Source of the DNA: Rickettsia hoogstraalii
Lineage (GTDB): Bacteria; Pseudomonadota; Alphaproteobacteria; Rickettsiales; Rickettsiaceae
Assembly (NCBI RefSeq): GCF_000825685.1
Contig: NZ_CCXM01000001.1
Span: 124,001 to 188,000, forward strand
Length of the DNA: 64,000 nucleotides
Direction: 5' to 3'
The position numbers and the translations under genes were made by a program. Position 1 is the first letter of the stretch. Each line of letters opens with the position of its first letter. The notes under the pieces are model-generated. The model worked only from the letters and a program-made list of their open reading frames with translations. It was not told where the DNA came from and searched no databases. Shown here one piece after another: positions 43,655 through 55,680 of this stretch.

Positions 43655-44677
43655 TTAAACAATATTACTATTTTCACCCTTTTCATCCTGCACGTAAAAA
43701 TCATTTTTTTTATTCAATATATCATCATGGTTTGTATATAAAGATTCGATAAATAAAATAGAGTCCTTTAAAGCTAGTTGCACGGCTAAATTATCCATAT
43801 CATGTCTTTCTATAGCTTTAGGACTTACAAGTTCTTTAACCTTATTAAATGTTTTTTGTACATAAGCTCGAAATTTCCAGGAATAAGAATTTGATATATG
43901 TATTTCTTGCATTTTTTGGGGATTTATTATTTCGTTTTTATGTTCTTGGGTTTTACTAATAGCTATTTTCTTTAAGTTATCGTCTAAATCTTCCATTCCA
44001 ATTGTATTGCGAATAATATCGTTTATACTAATTACTCTATTTTCCTCTTTTCTCTTACGCCTTGCTGCTAATATACTGCAAACACCTTCTAATAAACTTT
44101 TTATTGTTAAATCCAAACTTTTTGTAAATAATTTAATTATAGCTTCCTCCTCTATATTATTATTTTTAAACATCTTAGCCTCAGCAATTTGAAAATCTAG
44201 TATAATATTTCTTGTGGTACAATAAAAAGTGTAATAATAATTGTAAAACAAGATGTTTTCCTGTTTTAGTTTTTCAATTTCTCTAAAGATTTCTGCTTTT
44301 TGTATTGTTCCACTATCTTTTAGTGTTTTATTATGACTGTCTACCTTAATTTCATGGGCATCTAATCTTTTATTTGCCCCGGCATCTAGTAATTTAAAAT
44401 TACTGGTTTCCAATCTTATTTTCGCATCTTGAATTATTTCGGTTGCAAACTTTAGTTTGTTAGGGCATTTAAATATCCGTTTTTCTTCTTCAGACTTAAG
44501 CTTTTCATTCTTAATAAAGCAATTAAATTGTTCTTTGGATTCTAATTCGTTAAATAGTTGCCCTCTTAGTTCTTTGCTAATTTCTGCTGGATAAATAGTG
44601 GCTATTTTCTTTAAATTATCCTCACTAAATTTATATATTAGATGATCACCGAAAATACTTCTTTTTTCTAACAACAT
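43655..44677 (-). CDS. Unrecognised protein downstream of the NACHT/HEAT remnant
   Basis: The 340-residue protein is helical and charged, with no signal peptide or named domain that I can see. Its frame is open upstream to about 44771 (adding 'SSITNENTKLSTERYLLSYAGDNKDKF') with no ATG, GTG or TTG before 44677, and that extension overlaps the end of the 1066-residue ORF by a few bases. It could be the displaced C-terminal part of the same original protein after a frameshift, or a second gene of a module. I cannot decide from the sequence. Confidence 0.5.
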   Translation of the reverse strand: MLLEKRSIFGDHLIYKFSEDNLKKIATIYPAEISKELRGQLFNELESKEQFNCFIKNEKLKSEEEKRIFKCPNKLKFATEIIQDAKIRLETSNFKLLDAGANKRLDAHEIKVDSHNKTLKDSGTIQKAEIFREIEKLKQENILFYNYYYTFYCTTRNIILDFQIAEAKMFKNNNIEEEAIIKLFTKSLDLTIKSLLEGVCSILAARRKRKEENRVISINDIIRNTIGMEDLDDNLKKIAISKTQEHKNEIINPQKMQEIHISNSYSWKFRAYVQKTFNKVKELVSPKAIERHDMDNLAVQLALKDSILFIESLYTNHDDILNKKNDFYVQDEKGENSNIV

Positions 44678-44774
44678 TACGAACTTATCTTTATTATCAC
44701 CTGCATAAGATAAAAGATATCTTTCAGTGGAAAGTTTGGTATTTTCATTTGTAATACTACTTACGTAATTAATG

Positions 44775-47700
44775 TCACTTGCCGCTATTTATTTTAAGCC
44801 CTACTCCTTTGTTTGAGAATAAAGGTGTATGCGTTTTATATTGCTCTGCTAACGGATCATCTGTTTCCGCAAGTAATTTAGTTGCAAACTCTTCTAAACT
44901 TACTATTTTGCTTGCTGAATTATCGGTTTTAAATATTTTATAGTTTCTATCTTCAAATATTATCTTACCTTCTATTTCTGGCTCTTTACTAACCGATACC
45001 GTAAAAGTAAAATTATATTTCTTTATACAATTTAAAATAAACTTACTCTCGTACTCATTTATCACACCGCTTTTTAATATGCTTTGACATATTTCTTTTA
45101 AAAATATTCGTGTTTCACTTATATTCGGTAATTCATTAAAACATTTATTAAACCATTCTATTACTTCAGGATTTTTACTTTTCTCATATTCTTGAGTTAT
45201 ATGGGCGGTTATTTTGTGTAGAGTGGTTTGGGCGTCTAGGTATAGTTCTTTGTAATGGTCTTTTGTTTTAGTTAAATCAATTATTGTTAATAATTCATTA
45301 ATTGGCTTATAACTAGCTTTACCAAATGATCTTACATTTATTATATTAATTAAACTTATAGCAGCTGCATAATTAATACCACCTTTAGGCTCTATAATTC
45401 TCTCTTTTAGCAAAGCAAGGGCTTTTTGAGTTAAATTTGATTTTATTTTTACTATCGCTGCTATGCTTTTGGTAGCATCATACTCAACATTATAAGTGTT
45501 ATAAGTTGTAATTATCTCTCTCAAAAAAGTAAAGACTTGCTGGGCTAAACTTGGCATCCCTCCTACTACTAATGCTATATTTCTAGTCAATTCAGACCTA
45601 GTATTAGAGCCGGTGTCAGGATTTGTAATTACTAATTTCAAGAAAACAAATGCTTCTTGAGCTACACTCGGCATTTTCCTTACTATTTCTATTATGCTTT
45701 CAGTAACTATAGGATTAATATATTGATTAGTTTTAGGGTTTATAAGTACTATTTTTAAAAAAGTAAATGCTTCTTGCGTAGGCATCACTTTTGCTATTTC
45801 AGCTATGCTTCTAGTCGCTTCAAATTTGATGCTGCTATTAGTTTTATGATTCGTAAATAACTCCTCCAAGAAAGTAAATGATTTTTGGAGTAAACTTGGC
45901 ATCACTATTACTATTTTTGATATGTTTTGAGTAGCTATAGACTTGGTATATGGGTCAATTTTAGAGTTCGTAATTACTTCTTTTAAGAAAGCAAATGATT
46001 CTTGAGCTAGATTTGGGTTCATTTTTACCACTGCCGCTATACCTTCAACAGCTTTAGGCTTAATATCATAGTCAGTGTCAGGATTTATATTTATAATTAT
46101 CACTTTCAAGAAAGTAAAAGCTTCTTGGACTAAACTTGGTATTGAGCCTATTATTTCAACCATACTTTCAATAGCTCTAGCCTTAACCTCATATTTATTG
46201 CTGGAATTCGTAATTACTACTTTTAAAAAAATAAATGCTTCTTGGACTAAATCTGACTTTACATTTGCTATTTTTGCTATGCCTTCAGTAGCTTCAGATT
46301 TGACCTTATAGTTAATTTTAGGATTCGTAATTATTCCTTTCAGAAAAGTAAATGCTTCTGCGGCTAAATTTGGGCTTGTCTCTACTATCTTTGTTATACC
46401 TTTAGTAGCTTTAGCTTTAGACTTAATCTCATCTTCATTGTTAGGATTCGTAATTATCTCTTTCAAAAAAGTAATTGTTTCTTGTGCTAAACTTGGTATA
46501 GCTTTTACTATCGCTACTATACTTTCAGTAGCTACAGATTTAAGATTATTTCCAGCGTTAGAATTCAGAATTTCCTCTCTCAAGAAAATAAATGCTTCTT
46601 GTGCTAAACTTGGTGTCAATTTTATTATCTCCTGCAAGTTCTGAGCCATTACATGCTTGACCGCACTATTAGGATTTACAAGTAGCTCTTTTAAAATAGT
46701 AATTGCTTCTTGAGTAGGCATTGCTTTTGCTGCCCAAAACAACCCGGAAGCAGCTGCAAGCTTAAGCTCGTACCTAGGATTTACAAGTAGCTTTTTTGAG
46801 ATAATAATTGCTTCTTGAGTAGGCATTACTATTAATATCTCGACCAAACCTCCAGCAATTAAGGTTTTATTTAAGAATTTATTGTTTAGCTTTTGTACTT
46901 GATTTAATACTTCCTCACCCAAATCAGGTACAGTAATTATTATTTTGGCTAATATTATTTTTATATATTTATTTAATAACGGTACTATTTTTTTTAAGCT
47001 TTCTTGTAATACTGTTTGATCTATTGTCTCATCTAATATTTGTGCTAATTTTTGTAGTACTATTTTCTGTAACTGTGGATCTTTAATTTTTAATAGGTCG
47101 ATTAATTTTGTATAAACTTTAGTTTTACTACCCCATTCATGTTTATTTGCTAAAGCGGCTATTATTTCCGCAGATGTTTTTAATTCTTGGAAATCAGTTT
47201 TGCTTTTTCGTAATTTTTCATTTACTGTTTTAACAATCTCTTCCGATAAATAGCCGCTGTCTATTATATGTTGTTCCCAAATTGTAATATCTTTTAGTAC
47301 AACCTCATCTATTAACTCTTGGATTTGTTTTAAATTCGGTATTCTGTTATCAAATTTCCCATTAATTTTGCTTTGAGCTAACAAGTGCATTAATAATATA
47401 ATCTTTCTTTCAATTCCGAGTTCTAATATTCCGTCAACGTTACAGATGGCTGCTTCCCAAAATATTTCTATTAATTCTTGATTATCATCATTATTTACTA
47501 TCCCTGCTAAAAACTTCAGAGTCATTAGATATTTTGGGTCGTTTCTATGCTTACCTATAAAATTCGCTTCTTTGTATTTTGTGTTGTTATCTGCTAACTG
47601 ATTTTTTAAATAACATGCAGCTAGATATTCTTGAAATGTTAAATGAATAAATTGAAAATTTTGCCCTTCTCTTCTTAATAGCCCTTGTTCTATAACTTCG

Positions 47701-47975
47701 TCTATATCTAATGTATCTTTCTTGCTTCTACTACTTTGTTCTCTACTAACTTCCCTGTCGCAACAAATGACTCGTAGGCTATCTGTTCTAAAAAACTCAT
47801 TTTGTTTTTTTAAGTGATTATTAGCTTCGGTTTTATTTTTATATTTATTTTGTGTTTTTTCTAAATGCCTATTGTTAAGCCAACTTACTACTTCATGATA
47901 TAGTTGACTTATATTAAAATCTTCATTACTATTTTTTTGAAATTTATCCCTTATATCTTTATCGCTCCAAACCAA
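44775..47975 (-). pseudogene. NACHT/HEAT-repeat protein lacking its NTPase domain
   Basis: The 1066-residue frame begins with a TTG. Its first 130 residues contain 'RREGQNFQFIHLTFQEYLAACYL', the signature of the helical region after a NACHT NTPase domain. The frame is open upstream as 'LPLSKIKEICEVPINTALICLVW', also typical of NACHT proteins, until a TAA near 48055. The Walker A and B part is absent. Residues about 375-850 are a series of roughly 39-residue HEAT-like repeats ('EAFTFLKEIITNP...' / 'SEATEGIAKI'). It is either a truncated remnant or a NACHT-less HEAT scaffold made from one. NACHT-HEAT proteins are used in eukaryotic and bacterial innate immunity; here no function can be claimed. 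Confidence 0.6.
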
Positions 47976-48334
47976 ACATATTAATGCAGTATTGATAGGA
48001 ACTTCACATATTTCCTTTATTTTACTTAATGGTAGAAAATATATTTTTATTAGAAAACCTAATTAGATTAAAACAATTATAGGTGTGAGTTTAAGAATTA
48101 AATTTGTTTAAGCAATTTAAAATTGATTAACCAAAATAATTTATTTTTTTATTTATTGCAACTAATAATTATCAAGTTGCAATAATTATTATGGGATTAG
48201 AGCTAAGTAAAATTTTACGAAGAAAATAATTTTAATTAGAGGTAGTATTAAAGTTCAATATTATATATAAGTTTGTTGATAAAAAATGATTTATTTACTA
48301 ATATCTATATTTCCATAAATAATATTAGTTTTAT

Positions 48335-49711
48335 ATGCTACTGCTACTTCCTGAAATAACTTTGACTTTAATAGCACTTTTAGGGCAGTTTTTTGCCGTA
48401 ATGATCCCAAATAAAAATAGAATTATTTCTAATATCATTATTTTATTATGTATATTATCAATTTTTCTTACCTTTAAGTACTCAAGCTATGAAGGAGTAT
48501 GGTACTCATTTGCTACCGGAATAAATATCGGTATTAGTAAAAGCATAGTACTGCTATTCACTATTATATCCATGATTATATACCGTGATTACTCTATTCT
48601 TGTTGCTGAGGAATTAAAGTTTGAATTTATCACTTTAATATTATTATCGGTCGTAGGTATTTTTGTTGCAATTTCATCACGGAATTTTCTATTATTATTC
48701 TGCGGTATGGAGCTTACTGCTTTAACTTCATATGCACTTGCAGGATTCAAATTAAATGATATTAAATCATCGGAGGGTGCTTTAAAATATTTTATCTTGG
48801 GTAGTTTAGTTAGTTGTTTATCATTATTCGGGATTTCTTTTATATACGGATTCGGCGGAAGCCTACAATTTGAGGATATCTTATATAAACTAAATAATAA
48901 TTCTGGGATGAATCTTGGTTTAATAATCGGTATTGTATTATTTTTAAGCAGTATTTTCTTTAAACTCTCAGGCGTTCCACTCCATTTTTGGGTTCCTGAC
49001 GTATATGAAGGATCACCGATTAGTTCGGTTACTTATTTCACCACTGCCTCAAAAATAGGTATGGTTATTGTTTTATTAAATATTAGCAAATTAATTATAG
49101 GTAATTACTATCCTATTAATTATAATTTAATAAAAATAATTGCTATATTATCTATGCTGTTTGGAGCTTTTGGAGCCATTCGTCAAACTTCTCTAAAAAG
49201 ATTAATGGCTTATAGTACTATTTTAAATATCGGTTATGTATTAATCGGCGTTCTTCTGCATAATCAAGAAGGGTATAAAGCAACTTTACTATATATTCTA
49301 ATATATGCGGTAGGAAGTATAGGATTTTTTACTTGCTTAATCATGCTGCTCGGTAAAGACGCCGATAAAGCTAGTTTTAAAACTATACAAGGAATTGCAG
49401 AGAACCATAAAACTATAGCTGCCGTAATTAGCATAGTTATGTTCTCGATGATTGGAATTCCTCCTCTCACAGGATTTTTCGGTAAATATTACCTTTTTTA
49501 CCAAGCAATTAATCGAGAAGAATTCGTATTAGCTTATTGTGGTATTTTTACCAGCGTAGTTGCGGCTTTTTATTACCTTAAAGTAGTAAAAGCCATGTAT
49601 TTTTCTAAAAAGATTGAGATAATTAAGCTTCCTATGCAATATGGGCTTTTACTGATTAATTACTTAGTTGTAGGCTTCTTGTTGCTTGGTTCATTTATTA
49701 TCTCGTTTTAG
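48335..49711 (+). CDS. nuoN: NADH-quinone oxidoreductase subunit N
   Basis: NuoN is one of the antiporter-like proton-pumping membrane subunits of respiratory complex I. The 458-residue protein has about 13-14 helices. The proton-channel lysine and glutamate regions are visible in '[20 protein letters not shown]' (Glu in helix 5), '[19 protein letters not shown]' and '[23 protein letters not shown]', and '[17 protein letters not shown]' matches the late helices. It is a single gene here, not followed by other nuo genes. Its end overlaps the opposing kinase-like gene by 14 bases. Confidence 0.95.
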   Translation: MLLLLPEITLTLIALLGQFFAVMIPNKNRIISNIIILLCILSIFLTFKYSSYEGVWYSFATGINIGISKSIVLLFTIISMIIYRDYSILVAEELKFEFITLILLSVVGIFVAISSRNFLLLFCGMELTALTSYALAGFKLNDIKSSEGALKYFILGSLVSCLSLFGISFIYGFGGSLQFEDILYKLNNNSGMNLGLIIGIVLFLSSIFFKLSGVPLHFWVPDVYEGSPISSVTYFTTASKIGMVIVLLNISKLIIGNYYPINYNLIKIIAILSMLFGAFGAIRQTSLKRLMAYSTILNIGYVLIGVLLHNQEGYKATLLYILIYAVGSIGFFTCLIMLLGKDADKASFKTIQGIAENHKTIAAVISIVMFSMIGIPPLTGFFGKYYLFYQAINREEFVLAYCGIFTSVVAAFYYLKVVKAMYFSKKIEIIKLPMQYGLLLINYLVVGFLLLGSFIISF

Positions 49712-51239
49712 TCGGTGTAGACTTTTTATTAACAACACTAGCCGAAGTAATTTTTGTAGGCTTCATAACCTTTTCTTTTAGATTCTTTATATGTTTTAGA
49801 TCTTCTTCATCTAATTTTAATAAATCTTGGTCTTTCTGTTTAGCTTTTCTACCTAAACCTAATTGACTTGGAGTAACACTAACAATATCATCCGTTCCGA
49901 CTTCTTTCTTAAATTTTTCTAGAGCGTCTACATATTCTCTATTTGCATCTATATTTGTCTTTGCGGATTTTTGTTTTGGTTCTTTCTTTATTTTATCAGA
50001 AGAATCAGCTAAATTTCTTTCATCTTTAATATCTTCATTTAAACTTTTTATTGTCTTTATTAAATGTTTTTTCGCACTATCTCTAATACCAAGTATTTCT
50101 AAAATTCTTGCAAAACTAGTAGTAATTTTATTTCTTAATTTAAGTTTTTGTCCTCCTTTTTTTCTTTCTTCATAATTAAGAATTTTCTCAAAATAATCAG
50201 GATATTCTTTCATTAATGTTTTTAATCCTTGCTCTTTCACTTCGTAATAAGGAAAACTATATTTTTTAGAAATTAAACTATTTACTTTAATTTCTAAGCC
50301 GTATTCCTTTAAGGATTCTTGCCTTTTTTTCATCGTATCTATTAAACTAGCCTTAATTTCTTCAGGCGTTATTTCTTTAGATTTTTTATTATTAAATTTC
50401 TTTGGCATTGCTTGTTTTGCAAATTCTGCAATTGCTTCATTACTATAATATTTAGTTAATTCATCAAAACTTTTATCAATGGTTTTGCTTAAATCAATTT
50501 TAGAAACTGCAAGTAAGCTATCGGCAAAATTAGGATTTTTTGTTCTTAAATTAGAAGGAAATTCTCTAAAATGATTAGTAGGACCGAATCCAGGCAAATG
50601 TTTAGCTCTTGAATGCGGATATATATTATTTGTTAAATTATCAAAACTACCGGCAAAATCAATTCTTACTAATTTAGGTAAAGTTTTTGGATTTTTTTGA
50701 TCTCTGATAACACCTATATTTCCAACATGTATATCAAAATCGCCGATCAATAAACTTGCCGGCATAATGTTTTCAAAGTTCTGATACTTAATTTCCTTAA
50801 AAGCATTTTCTAAGGTTCTAAATAATTTATTTCTAGCCCCCATAAAAAGCGGTCTACCGCCGTCCTTTCTAAACCAAGAACTCGGTTTAGTTTTAGCAGA
50901 CATATGTTTATCCATGTCCACATACATATCACTACTATAATTCTCAAAAAATTCAGATTTGACATATATTTGTGAATCAACGGCTTTAGATTTATTAAAA
51001 TCATCAGGAGCAATTAAATTAACCTTTACTCCATTTCCGGGACTTATAGCTTCAAAAATTTGAGATCCTAAAAACTCGGCTATATTTTTTGAGCTTGAAG
51101 CCTCTTTTTTTATCATCGCCGTAATTTTACCGTCTGAGCTTTGATATACGCCACTATGCTCTCCTGCTTCATTAGCTCCGCCTCCTTTAGGCTTTAAAAA
51201 ATTCCAACCTTTAAATACTGATTTCTTATTTTGAGTCAT
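49698..51239 (-). CDS. Kinase-like protein, candidate secreted effector
   Basis: The 513-residue protein has a kinase-like core. A candidate ATP-binding lysine is Lys44/Lys45 in '[11 protein letters not shown]', the catalytic-loop-like '[16 protein letters not shown]' (residues 164-178) resembles the GD-x-H-x-x-N loop of phosphatidylinositol 3/4-kinases, and '[12 protein letters not shown]' (residues 189-200) resembles the metal-binding DFG. The C-terminal half is charged and helical. Rickettsia typhi has a PI3-kinase effector called Risk1; this may be its relative, but I cannot confirm that from memory. There is no signal peptide. The family assignment is inferred from motifs only. Confidence 0.55.
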   Translation of the reverse strand: MTQNKKSVFKGWNFLKPKGGGANEAGEHSGVYQSSDGKITAMIKKEASSSKNIAEFLGSQIFEAISPGNGVKVNLIAPDDFNKSKAVDSQIYVKSEFFENYSSDMYVDMDKHMSAKTKPSSWFRKDGGRPLFMGARNKLFRTLENAFKEIKYQNFENIMPASLLIGDFDIHVGNIGVIRDQKNPKTLPKLVRIDFAGSFDNLTNNIYPHSRAKHLPGFGPTNHFREFPSNLRTKNPNFADSLLAVSKIDLSKTIDKSFDELTKYYSNEAIAEFAKQAMPKKFNNKKSKEITPEEIKASLIDTMKKRQESLKEYGLEIKVNSLISKKYSFPYYEVKEQGLKTLMKEYPDYFEKILNYEERKKGGQKLKLRNKITTSFARILEILGIRDSAKKHLIKTIKSLNEDIKDERNLADSSDKIKKEPKQKSAKTNIDANREYVDALEKFKKEVGTDDIVSVTPSQLGLGRKAKQKDQDLLKLDEEDLKHIKNLKEKVMKPTKITSASVVNKKSTPTKTR

Positions 51240-51333
51240 CCTCGCCTCTTTATAATGATTTACATAAAATTGATAATTTTGATATAATTATAAAACATAT
51301 TATTTATTTTATATCAAGGATTGAAGCCGTTTT

Positions 51334-52335
51334 CTACTTAATTTTATTGTTCTTTAATATTTCAGCTACTTCAAGAGCAGCATAGGTAAATATACCTGTT
51401 GCACCGGCACGTTTAAAACTAATTAATGACTCCATCAAAGCTTTCTCCCAATCAATTGCCCCTGCTTCTGCTGCAAATTTTAACATTGCATATTCTCCGC
51501 TAACCTGATATGCAAAAATTTTAGCATTAAAATTATTTGCCGCTTCACGGATAACATCTAAAAACATCATACCGGGCTTAACCATTACCATATCGGCTCC
51601 CTCTGCTATATCATGCTCAATCTCAAGCATTGCTTCCTTAACATTACGTACATCCATTTGATAGCTTGATTTATCTAAATAATTCTTTTTATTACTCTTA
51701 ACAGCATCACGAAACGGACCGTAAAAGCTTGAAGCATATTTAGCGGCATAAGCAAGAATTCCAACATTTATAAATCCCTCTTTGTCAAGATATTCCCTTA
51801 TAGCCCCGATTCTTCCATCCATCATATCGGAAGGTGCAACAATATCTACTCCGGCTTTTGCTAGCACTAATGCTTGATTACATAAAGCTCTTACCGATCT
51901 ATCATTATCAACTTCCCCATGATGCACAATACCGTCATGACCGCTTGTAGTGTAAGGATCAAGTGCTACATCACATATTATACCGATATCAATATTAGCG
52001 TTTTTGATGCTTCTAATAGTTCTACATATTAAATTATCTAAATTATAAGCCTCATCGGCATTTTCACTTTTTAGACTTTGATCAATACCAGGAAATAATG
52101 CAATAGCATTAATACCAAGCTCTGCTGCTTCTTTTGCCGTTTCTACTATTTGATCGATCGATAAACGATATATACCGGACATAGTCTTAATTTCTTGTCT
52201 TTCATTATGTCCTTCAACAACAAATAAAGGCAACACTAAATCACTAATCGATAAATTACTTTCGGCTATTAACTCTCTAAGCCAAAAAGCTTTTCTATTT
52301 CTTCTAAGTCTAATATGGGAGTACATAAAATTCAT
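51334..52335 (-). CDS. hemB: Delta-aminolevulinic acid dehydratase (porphobilinogen synthase)
   Basis: HemB condenses two 5-aminolevulinate molecules to porphobilinogen. The 333-residue protein has the Schiff-base lysines in 'GILAYAAKYASSFYGPFRDA' and 'MVMVKPGMMFLDVI'. The metal-site segment is 'DVALDPYTTSGHDG', with Asp rather than the Cys triad, so it should be the Mg-dependent rather than the Zn type. Its substrate ALA comes from hemA, which is not in this window. It is convergent or isolated and lies between two unknown genes. Confidence 0.96.
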   Translation of the reverse strand: MNFMYSHIRLRRNRKAFWLRELIAESNLSISDLVLPLFVVEGHNERQEIKTMSGIYRLSIDQIVETAKEAAELGINAIALFPGIDQSLKSENADEAYNLDNLICRTIRSIKNANIDIGIICDVALDPYTTSGHDGIVHHGEVDNDRSVRALCNQALVLAKAGVDIVAPSDMMDGRIGAIREYLDKEGFINVGILAYAAKYASSFYGPFRDAVKSNKKNYLDKSSYQMDVRNVKEAMLEIEHDIAEGADMVMVKPGMMFLDVIREAANNFNAKIFAYQVSGEYAMLKFAAEAGAIDWEKALMESLISFKRAGATGIFTYAALEVAEILKNNKIK

Positions 52336-52501
52336 ATCTCATTTTAGTTAATAACTTGGATTCTAATATATAAAATATATAACTTAACTATCTTATAGTA
52401 AAAATATTGCATTACAAAAAGAAATTTTTCTTGCAATTTTTAAGCAAACTAACGAAAATAAAAATATGGTTTAATTATGTAAATAAATATAGGAGTTTAA
52501 T

Positions 52502-53533
52502 ATGGCACAAGATAATATTCCAAAATCAGTAAAAGATAGAATAAAAGAGTGGGAAAACAAAACAAATATGTCAGACACCCCATCAAAAAATACAAAACCG
52601 GCTGTTCCTCCAAAACCTACTCCTGAGAAAATAAAGGCATGGAACGAGGAACATAAAAAACAGACTGACTTAACTACACATTCCCAAGCACTTGATATAT
52701 TTGTCGATACCCCATCTCCGCAAGTTGAAACCCAAAAGCCTATTATTTTTTCAAAACCGGATCAGGAACAAACAAAAGTACCGGAAGAAACACCTAAAAA
52801 ACAATCCAATTTAACCGTACAAGAAAAAATAGAGAAATTTTTTAAAAATCATAATATTGATACCAAAGATGCTTTTATTCCAGAATTTAGCCGCTATATA
52901 GAATTAAGCAATTCTATGGCAGGAAAACGTCTTGACGTTACTGCTAAAGCTTATGAACAATCATTAGGACGACTAATAAATCAAGTAGGAGTACCTCAAA
53001 AAGAGTTTATTTCTTTTATAGAAGAGGATCTAATAAAGAATCATCCACACAAAGATAAATTTGAGAAAATCAATCAACATTATAAATTACCTGAGCCACC
53101 TAAATTACCTGATATAATTGATAATCTTAGAGAATTAGTAAACAATGATGATATAATAGCTCATTTGAAACAAAGTAGAAAACACATTGAATTTAAAGAA
53201 AAAGTAAACAACCTTATTCAAATTTATGATGATAATAAACATAATCCAGCTGCTATAACTAAAGTTGAAGCAAAACTGAAAGAGGTAGGTAAATGGTGTG
53301 AAGAAACTACAAAAATGGATAATAATCCTATTTGGAAAAATATTGGTAATTTTATAAAATATTCTTTTACCGGAGATAAAGCTAAAGCTGCTTTTTATAA
53401 AGATGCTATAAAAAATTCTACTCAAAATACTAAAAAAGCTATAGCAGAAATACAAAAATCTCTTACTAATCCTTCTCCTCATTCATCTAATGTTCCACTG
53501 TCAAAGAATAAAGGAGAAAGATATAGAAGCTAA
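52502..53533 (+). CDS. Rickettsia protein of unknown function with proline-rich N-terminus
   Basis: I do not recognise the family. The 343-residue protein has a clear ribosome-binding site (AGGAG at 52491-52495, 6 bases before ATG). Residues 1-120 are hydrophilic, with proline-rich segments ('[14 protein letters not shown]', '[22 protein letters not shown]') that look like SH3-ligand (PxxPxK) motifs. The rest (about 115-320) is helical. There is no signal peptide or membrane segment. Such a protein could be a type IV effector or cytoskeletal ligand in the host; that is an inference. Its stop overlaps the convergent priA stop by 4 bases. Confidence 0.65.
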   Translation: MAQDNIPKSVKDRIKEWENKTNMSDTPSKNTKPAVPPKPTPEKIKAWNEEHKKQTDLTTHSQALDIFVDTPSPQVETQKPIIFSKPDQEQTKVPEETPKKQSNLTVQEKIEKFFKNHNIDTKDAFIPEFSRYIELSNSMAGKRLDVTAKAYEQSLGRLINQVGVPQKEFISFIEEDLIKNHPHKDKFEKINQHYKLPEPPKLPDIIDNLRELVNNDDIIAHLKQSRKHIEFKEKVNNLIQIYDDNKHNPAAITKVEAKLKEVGKWCEETTKMDNNPIWKNIGNFIKYSFTGDKAKAAFYKDAIKNSTQNTKKAIAEIQKSLTNPSPHSSNVPLSKNKGERYRS

Positions 53534-55476
53534 TAAAAACTTTTAGGATCGATATCTATTTTTAGATGGCAAAAAGAAGGAATTTTTATAAGGCTTAGCC
53601 AAAATTTTAAATATTTCTGCAAATTAAATTTCTTATCGGCTATAATGAGTATCCGGTAACGATATTTACCGGCGAGCTTTGACATTAATGAGCTTGCCGG
53701 TCCTAAAATTTTCACGTTTGCTTTTGGTGCAATTCGGACCATAGCTCTAGCAATCTCTAAAATTTTAGACTCATTGGAACCTGATAAAATTATCGATGCT
53801 GTTTTAGAAAAGGGCGGCATATCTGCTGATTTTCTTATTTTAAGTTCATTCGCAAAAAAACTATCTTCATCACCGGCTTTAACATAACTAAAAATTATAT
53901 TATCAGGATAATAGCTTTGTAAATATACTACACCTTTACTATCTCCCCTACCCGCTCTACCGCCTACTTGATGTAGTAGCTGAAAAGTTCGCTCAGATGC
54001 TCTAAGATCGGCGTTATTGCTTCCAAGATCGGCATCTATTACTCCAACTAAAGTAAGATTTGGAAAATGATAGCCTTTTGTTATTATTTGTGTGCCTATT
54101 AAAATATCAATTTCTAAATTTTCCATTTGATGTAGAAGTTGTGCTATTTTTTCAGGGTTTTTAGCATGATCTTTACTTATCACCGCAATTTTACTCTCAG
54201 GAAAGAGTGCCTTTGCTTCTTCCTCTATTCTTTCTATTCCTGGACCACAGATAGTTAATGTTTCATCCTCTAGACATTCAGGACAAGAACTAAAAATTTT
54301 ACTTTGATAACCGCAATGGTGACATTCAAGTTTTTTAGTTGCTTTATGTACTACCATCCAAGAAGAGCAGAATTTACAGGTAAATCTGTAACCGCAAGCT
54401 TTGCATAGCATGAGCGGAGCATAACCACGCCTATTAAGAAATAATAATACTTGCTTTTTATTATCTAAATTATCTTTGATAGCTTCTATAAGAAGCTTGG
54501 AGAAATAGGAATTCTTAGATAGCTTTTCTTTAGTCATATCGATTATTTCTATATTCGGCAAATCGACATTTTTGTATCTATTAACCAATGTAACCAATTG
54601 ATATTTACCTATTTCTATATTATACATCGTTTCAATAGACGGTGTTGCCGAACACAAAATAATTTGTGCTTTATCAAATGTACCTCTTACGATAGCCGTA
54701 TCCCGAGCATTATATAATATACCGTCATCTTGTTTATAGGAATCGTCATGCTCTTCATCTATAACCACCAAACCGAGATTTTTAAAAGGTAAAAACAAAC
54801 TACTTCTAGCCCCAATTACTACTTTAACTTTATCGCTTAATATACCTCTTAAAATCATTTTCTTTTGAGCTTTCGTAACGCTAGAATTCCATATTATAGG
54901 CTCAAAACCAAATCGTTCTATAAATCGATTAATGATTTGTGTACTTAAAGCAATTTCAGGCAACATCACAAGCACTTGCTTCCCCTTTGCTAAGTAAGCT
55001 GCTATCAGATGGAAATATATTTCCGTTTTACCTGATCCTGTAACACCTTTAATAAGTGTTGGCTTATTACTTTCATTCAAAATTGTTACTGCTTGTTTCT
55101 GCTCTTCTGACAAATCAGGTAGCACAAAGTTATTATTTACTTTCTGCTCTTTAACTTTAATCGGTTTTTCAGCAATATCTATAGGTAATATTAACTTGGC
55201 TATGCTCCCAAGCTCTGACATATAGTAGCTACTCATCCATTTAATTAATTCTAAAACTTCTGAAGTAATATTTAAATTTAATGGTACTTTCGCTCTAACA
55301 GTTTTTATTTTTTTTGCCTCGGAATTTGAAGTAAGTTCCCATACTATGCCGGTTAATTCCTTATTTCTAAAAGGCACTACAACAAGATCGCCGATATTTA
55401 GCTCTAAATCTTCAGCTATTAAATAATCTAGCGGAAATAATTTTGCTACCGGTAATAATATTTTTGCTATTTTCAT
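53530..55476 (-). CDS. priA: Primosomal protein N' (replication restart helicase)
   Basis: PriA restarts stalled replication forks as a 3'-5' helicase. The protein is 648 residues from ATG 55476 ('[20 protein letters not shown]'). Walker A is '[12 protein letters not shown]' and Walker B/DEEH is '[14 protein letters not shown]'. The zinc-binding cysteines are in '[15 protein letters not shown]', 'LECHHCGY' and 'SSCPECLED'. The helicase motif '[19 protein letters not shown]' follows. The open frame extends to 55599, but the extra 41 residues run into a palindromic element and are not PriA-like, so I start at 55476. Confidence 0.95.
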   Translation of the reverse strand: MKIAKILLPVAKLFPLDYLIAEDLELNIGDLVVVPFRNKELTGIVWELTSNSEAKKIKTVRAKVPLNLNITSEVLELIKWMSSYYMSELGSIAKLILPIDIAEKPIKVKEQKVNNNFVLPDLSEEQKQAVTILNESNKPTLIKGVTGSGKTEIYFHLIAAYLAKGKQVLVMLPEIALSTQIINRFIERFGFEPIIWNSSVTKAQKKMILRGILSDKVKVVIGARSSLFLPFKNLGLVVIDEEHDDSYKQDDGILYNARDTAIVRGTFDKAQIILCSATPSIETMYNIEIGKYQLVTLVNRYKNVDLPNIEIIDMTKEKLSKNSYFSKLLIEAIKDNLDNKKQVLLFLNRRGYAPLMLCKACGYRFTCKFCSSWMVVHKATKKLECHHCGYQSKIFSSCPECLEDETLTICGPGIERIEEEAKALFPESKIAVISKDHAKNPEKIAQLLHQMENLEIDILIGTQIITKGYHFPNLTLVGVIDADLGSNNADLRASERTFQLLHQVGGRAGRGDSKGVVYLQSYYPDNIIFSYVKAGDEDSFFANELKIRKSADMPPFSKTASIILSGSNESKILEIARAMVRIAPKANVKILGPASSLMSKLAGKYRYRILIIADKKFNLQKYLKFWLSLIKIPSFCHLKIDIDPKSFY

Positions 55477-55499
55477 AATATAAATGAAGAATTTATATA

Positions 55500-55622
55500 C
55501 GAAGATCAACTTCAAAAAGAGCAAGGAATCCACAAGACGAGGAACGGAGCGTATAATTAATACGTGAGTACCCTCGTCCTTGTAGGATGACGTAGCCAAT
55601 TTTTGAAGTTCATCGAGTATAT
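55500..55622. repeat. Rickettsia palindromic element upstream of priA
   Basis: ATACGAAGATCAACTTCAAAAAG (about 55498) pairs with TTTTTGAAGTTCATCGAGTAT (about 55600). The core has ACGAGGAACGGAGCG...CGTGAGTACCCTCGT. The same type with ACGTGAG is at 38690-38805 between two desulfurase genes. Confidence 0.75.
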
Positions 55623-55680
55623 ATTTGTTTTATAATTTTTTTTTTATTATATACTAAACTGATAAATTATAGAAACCTAG

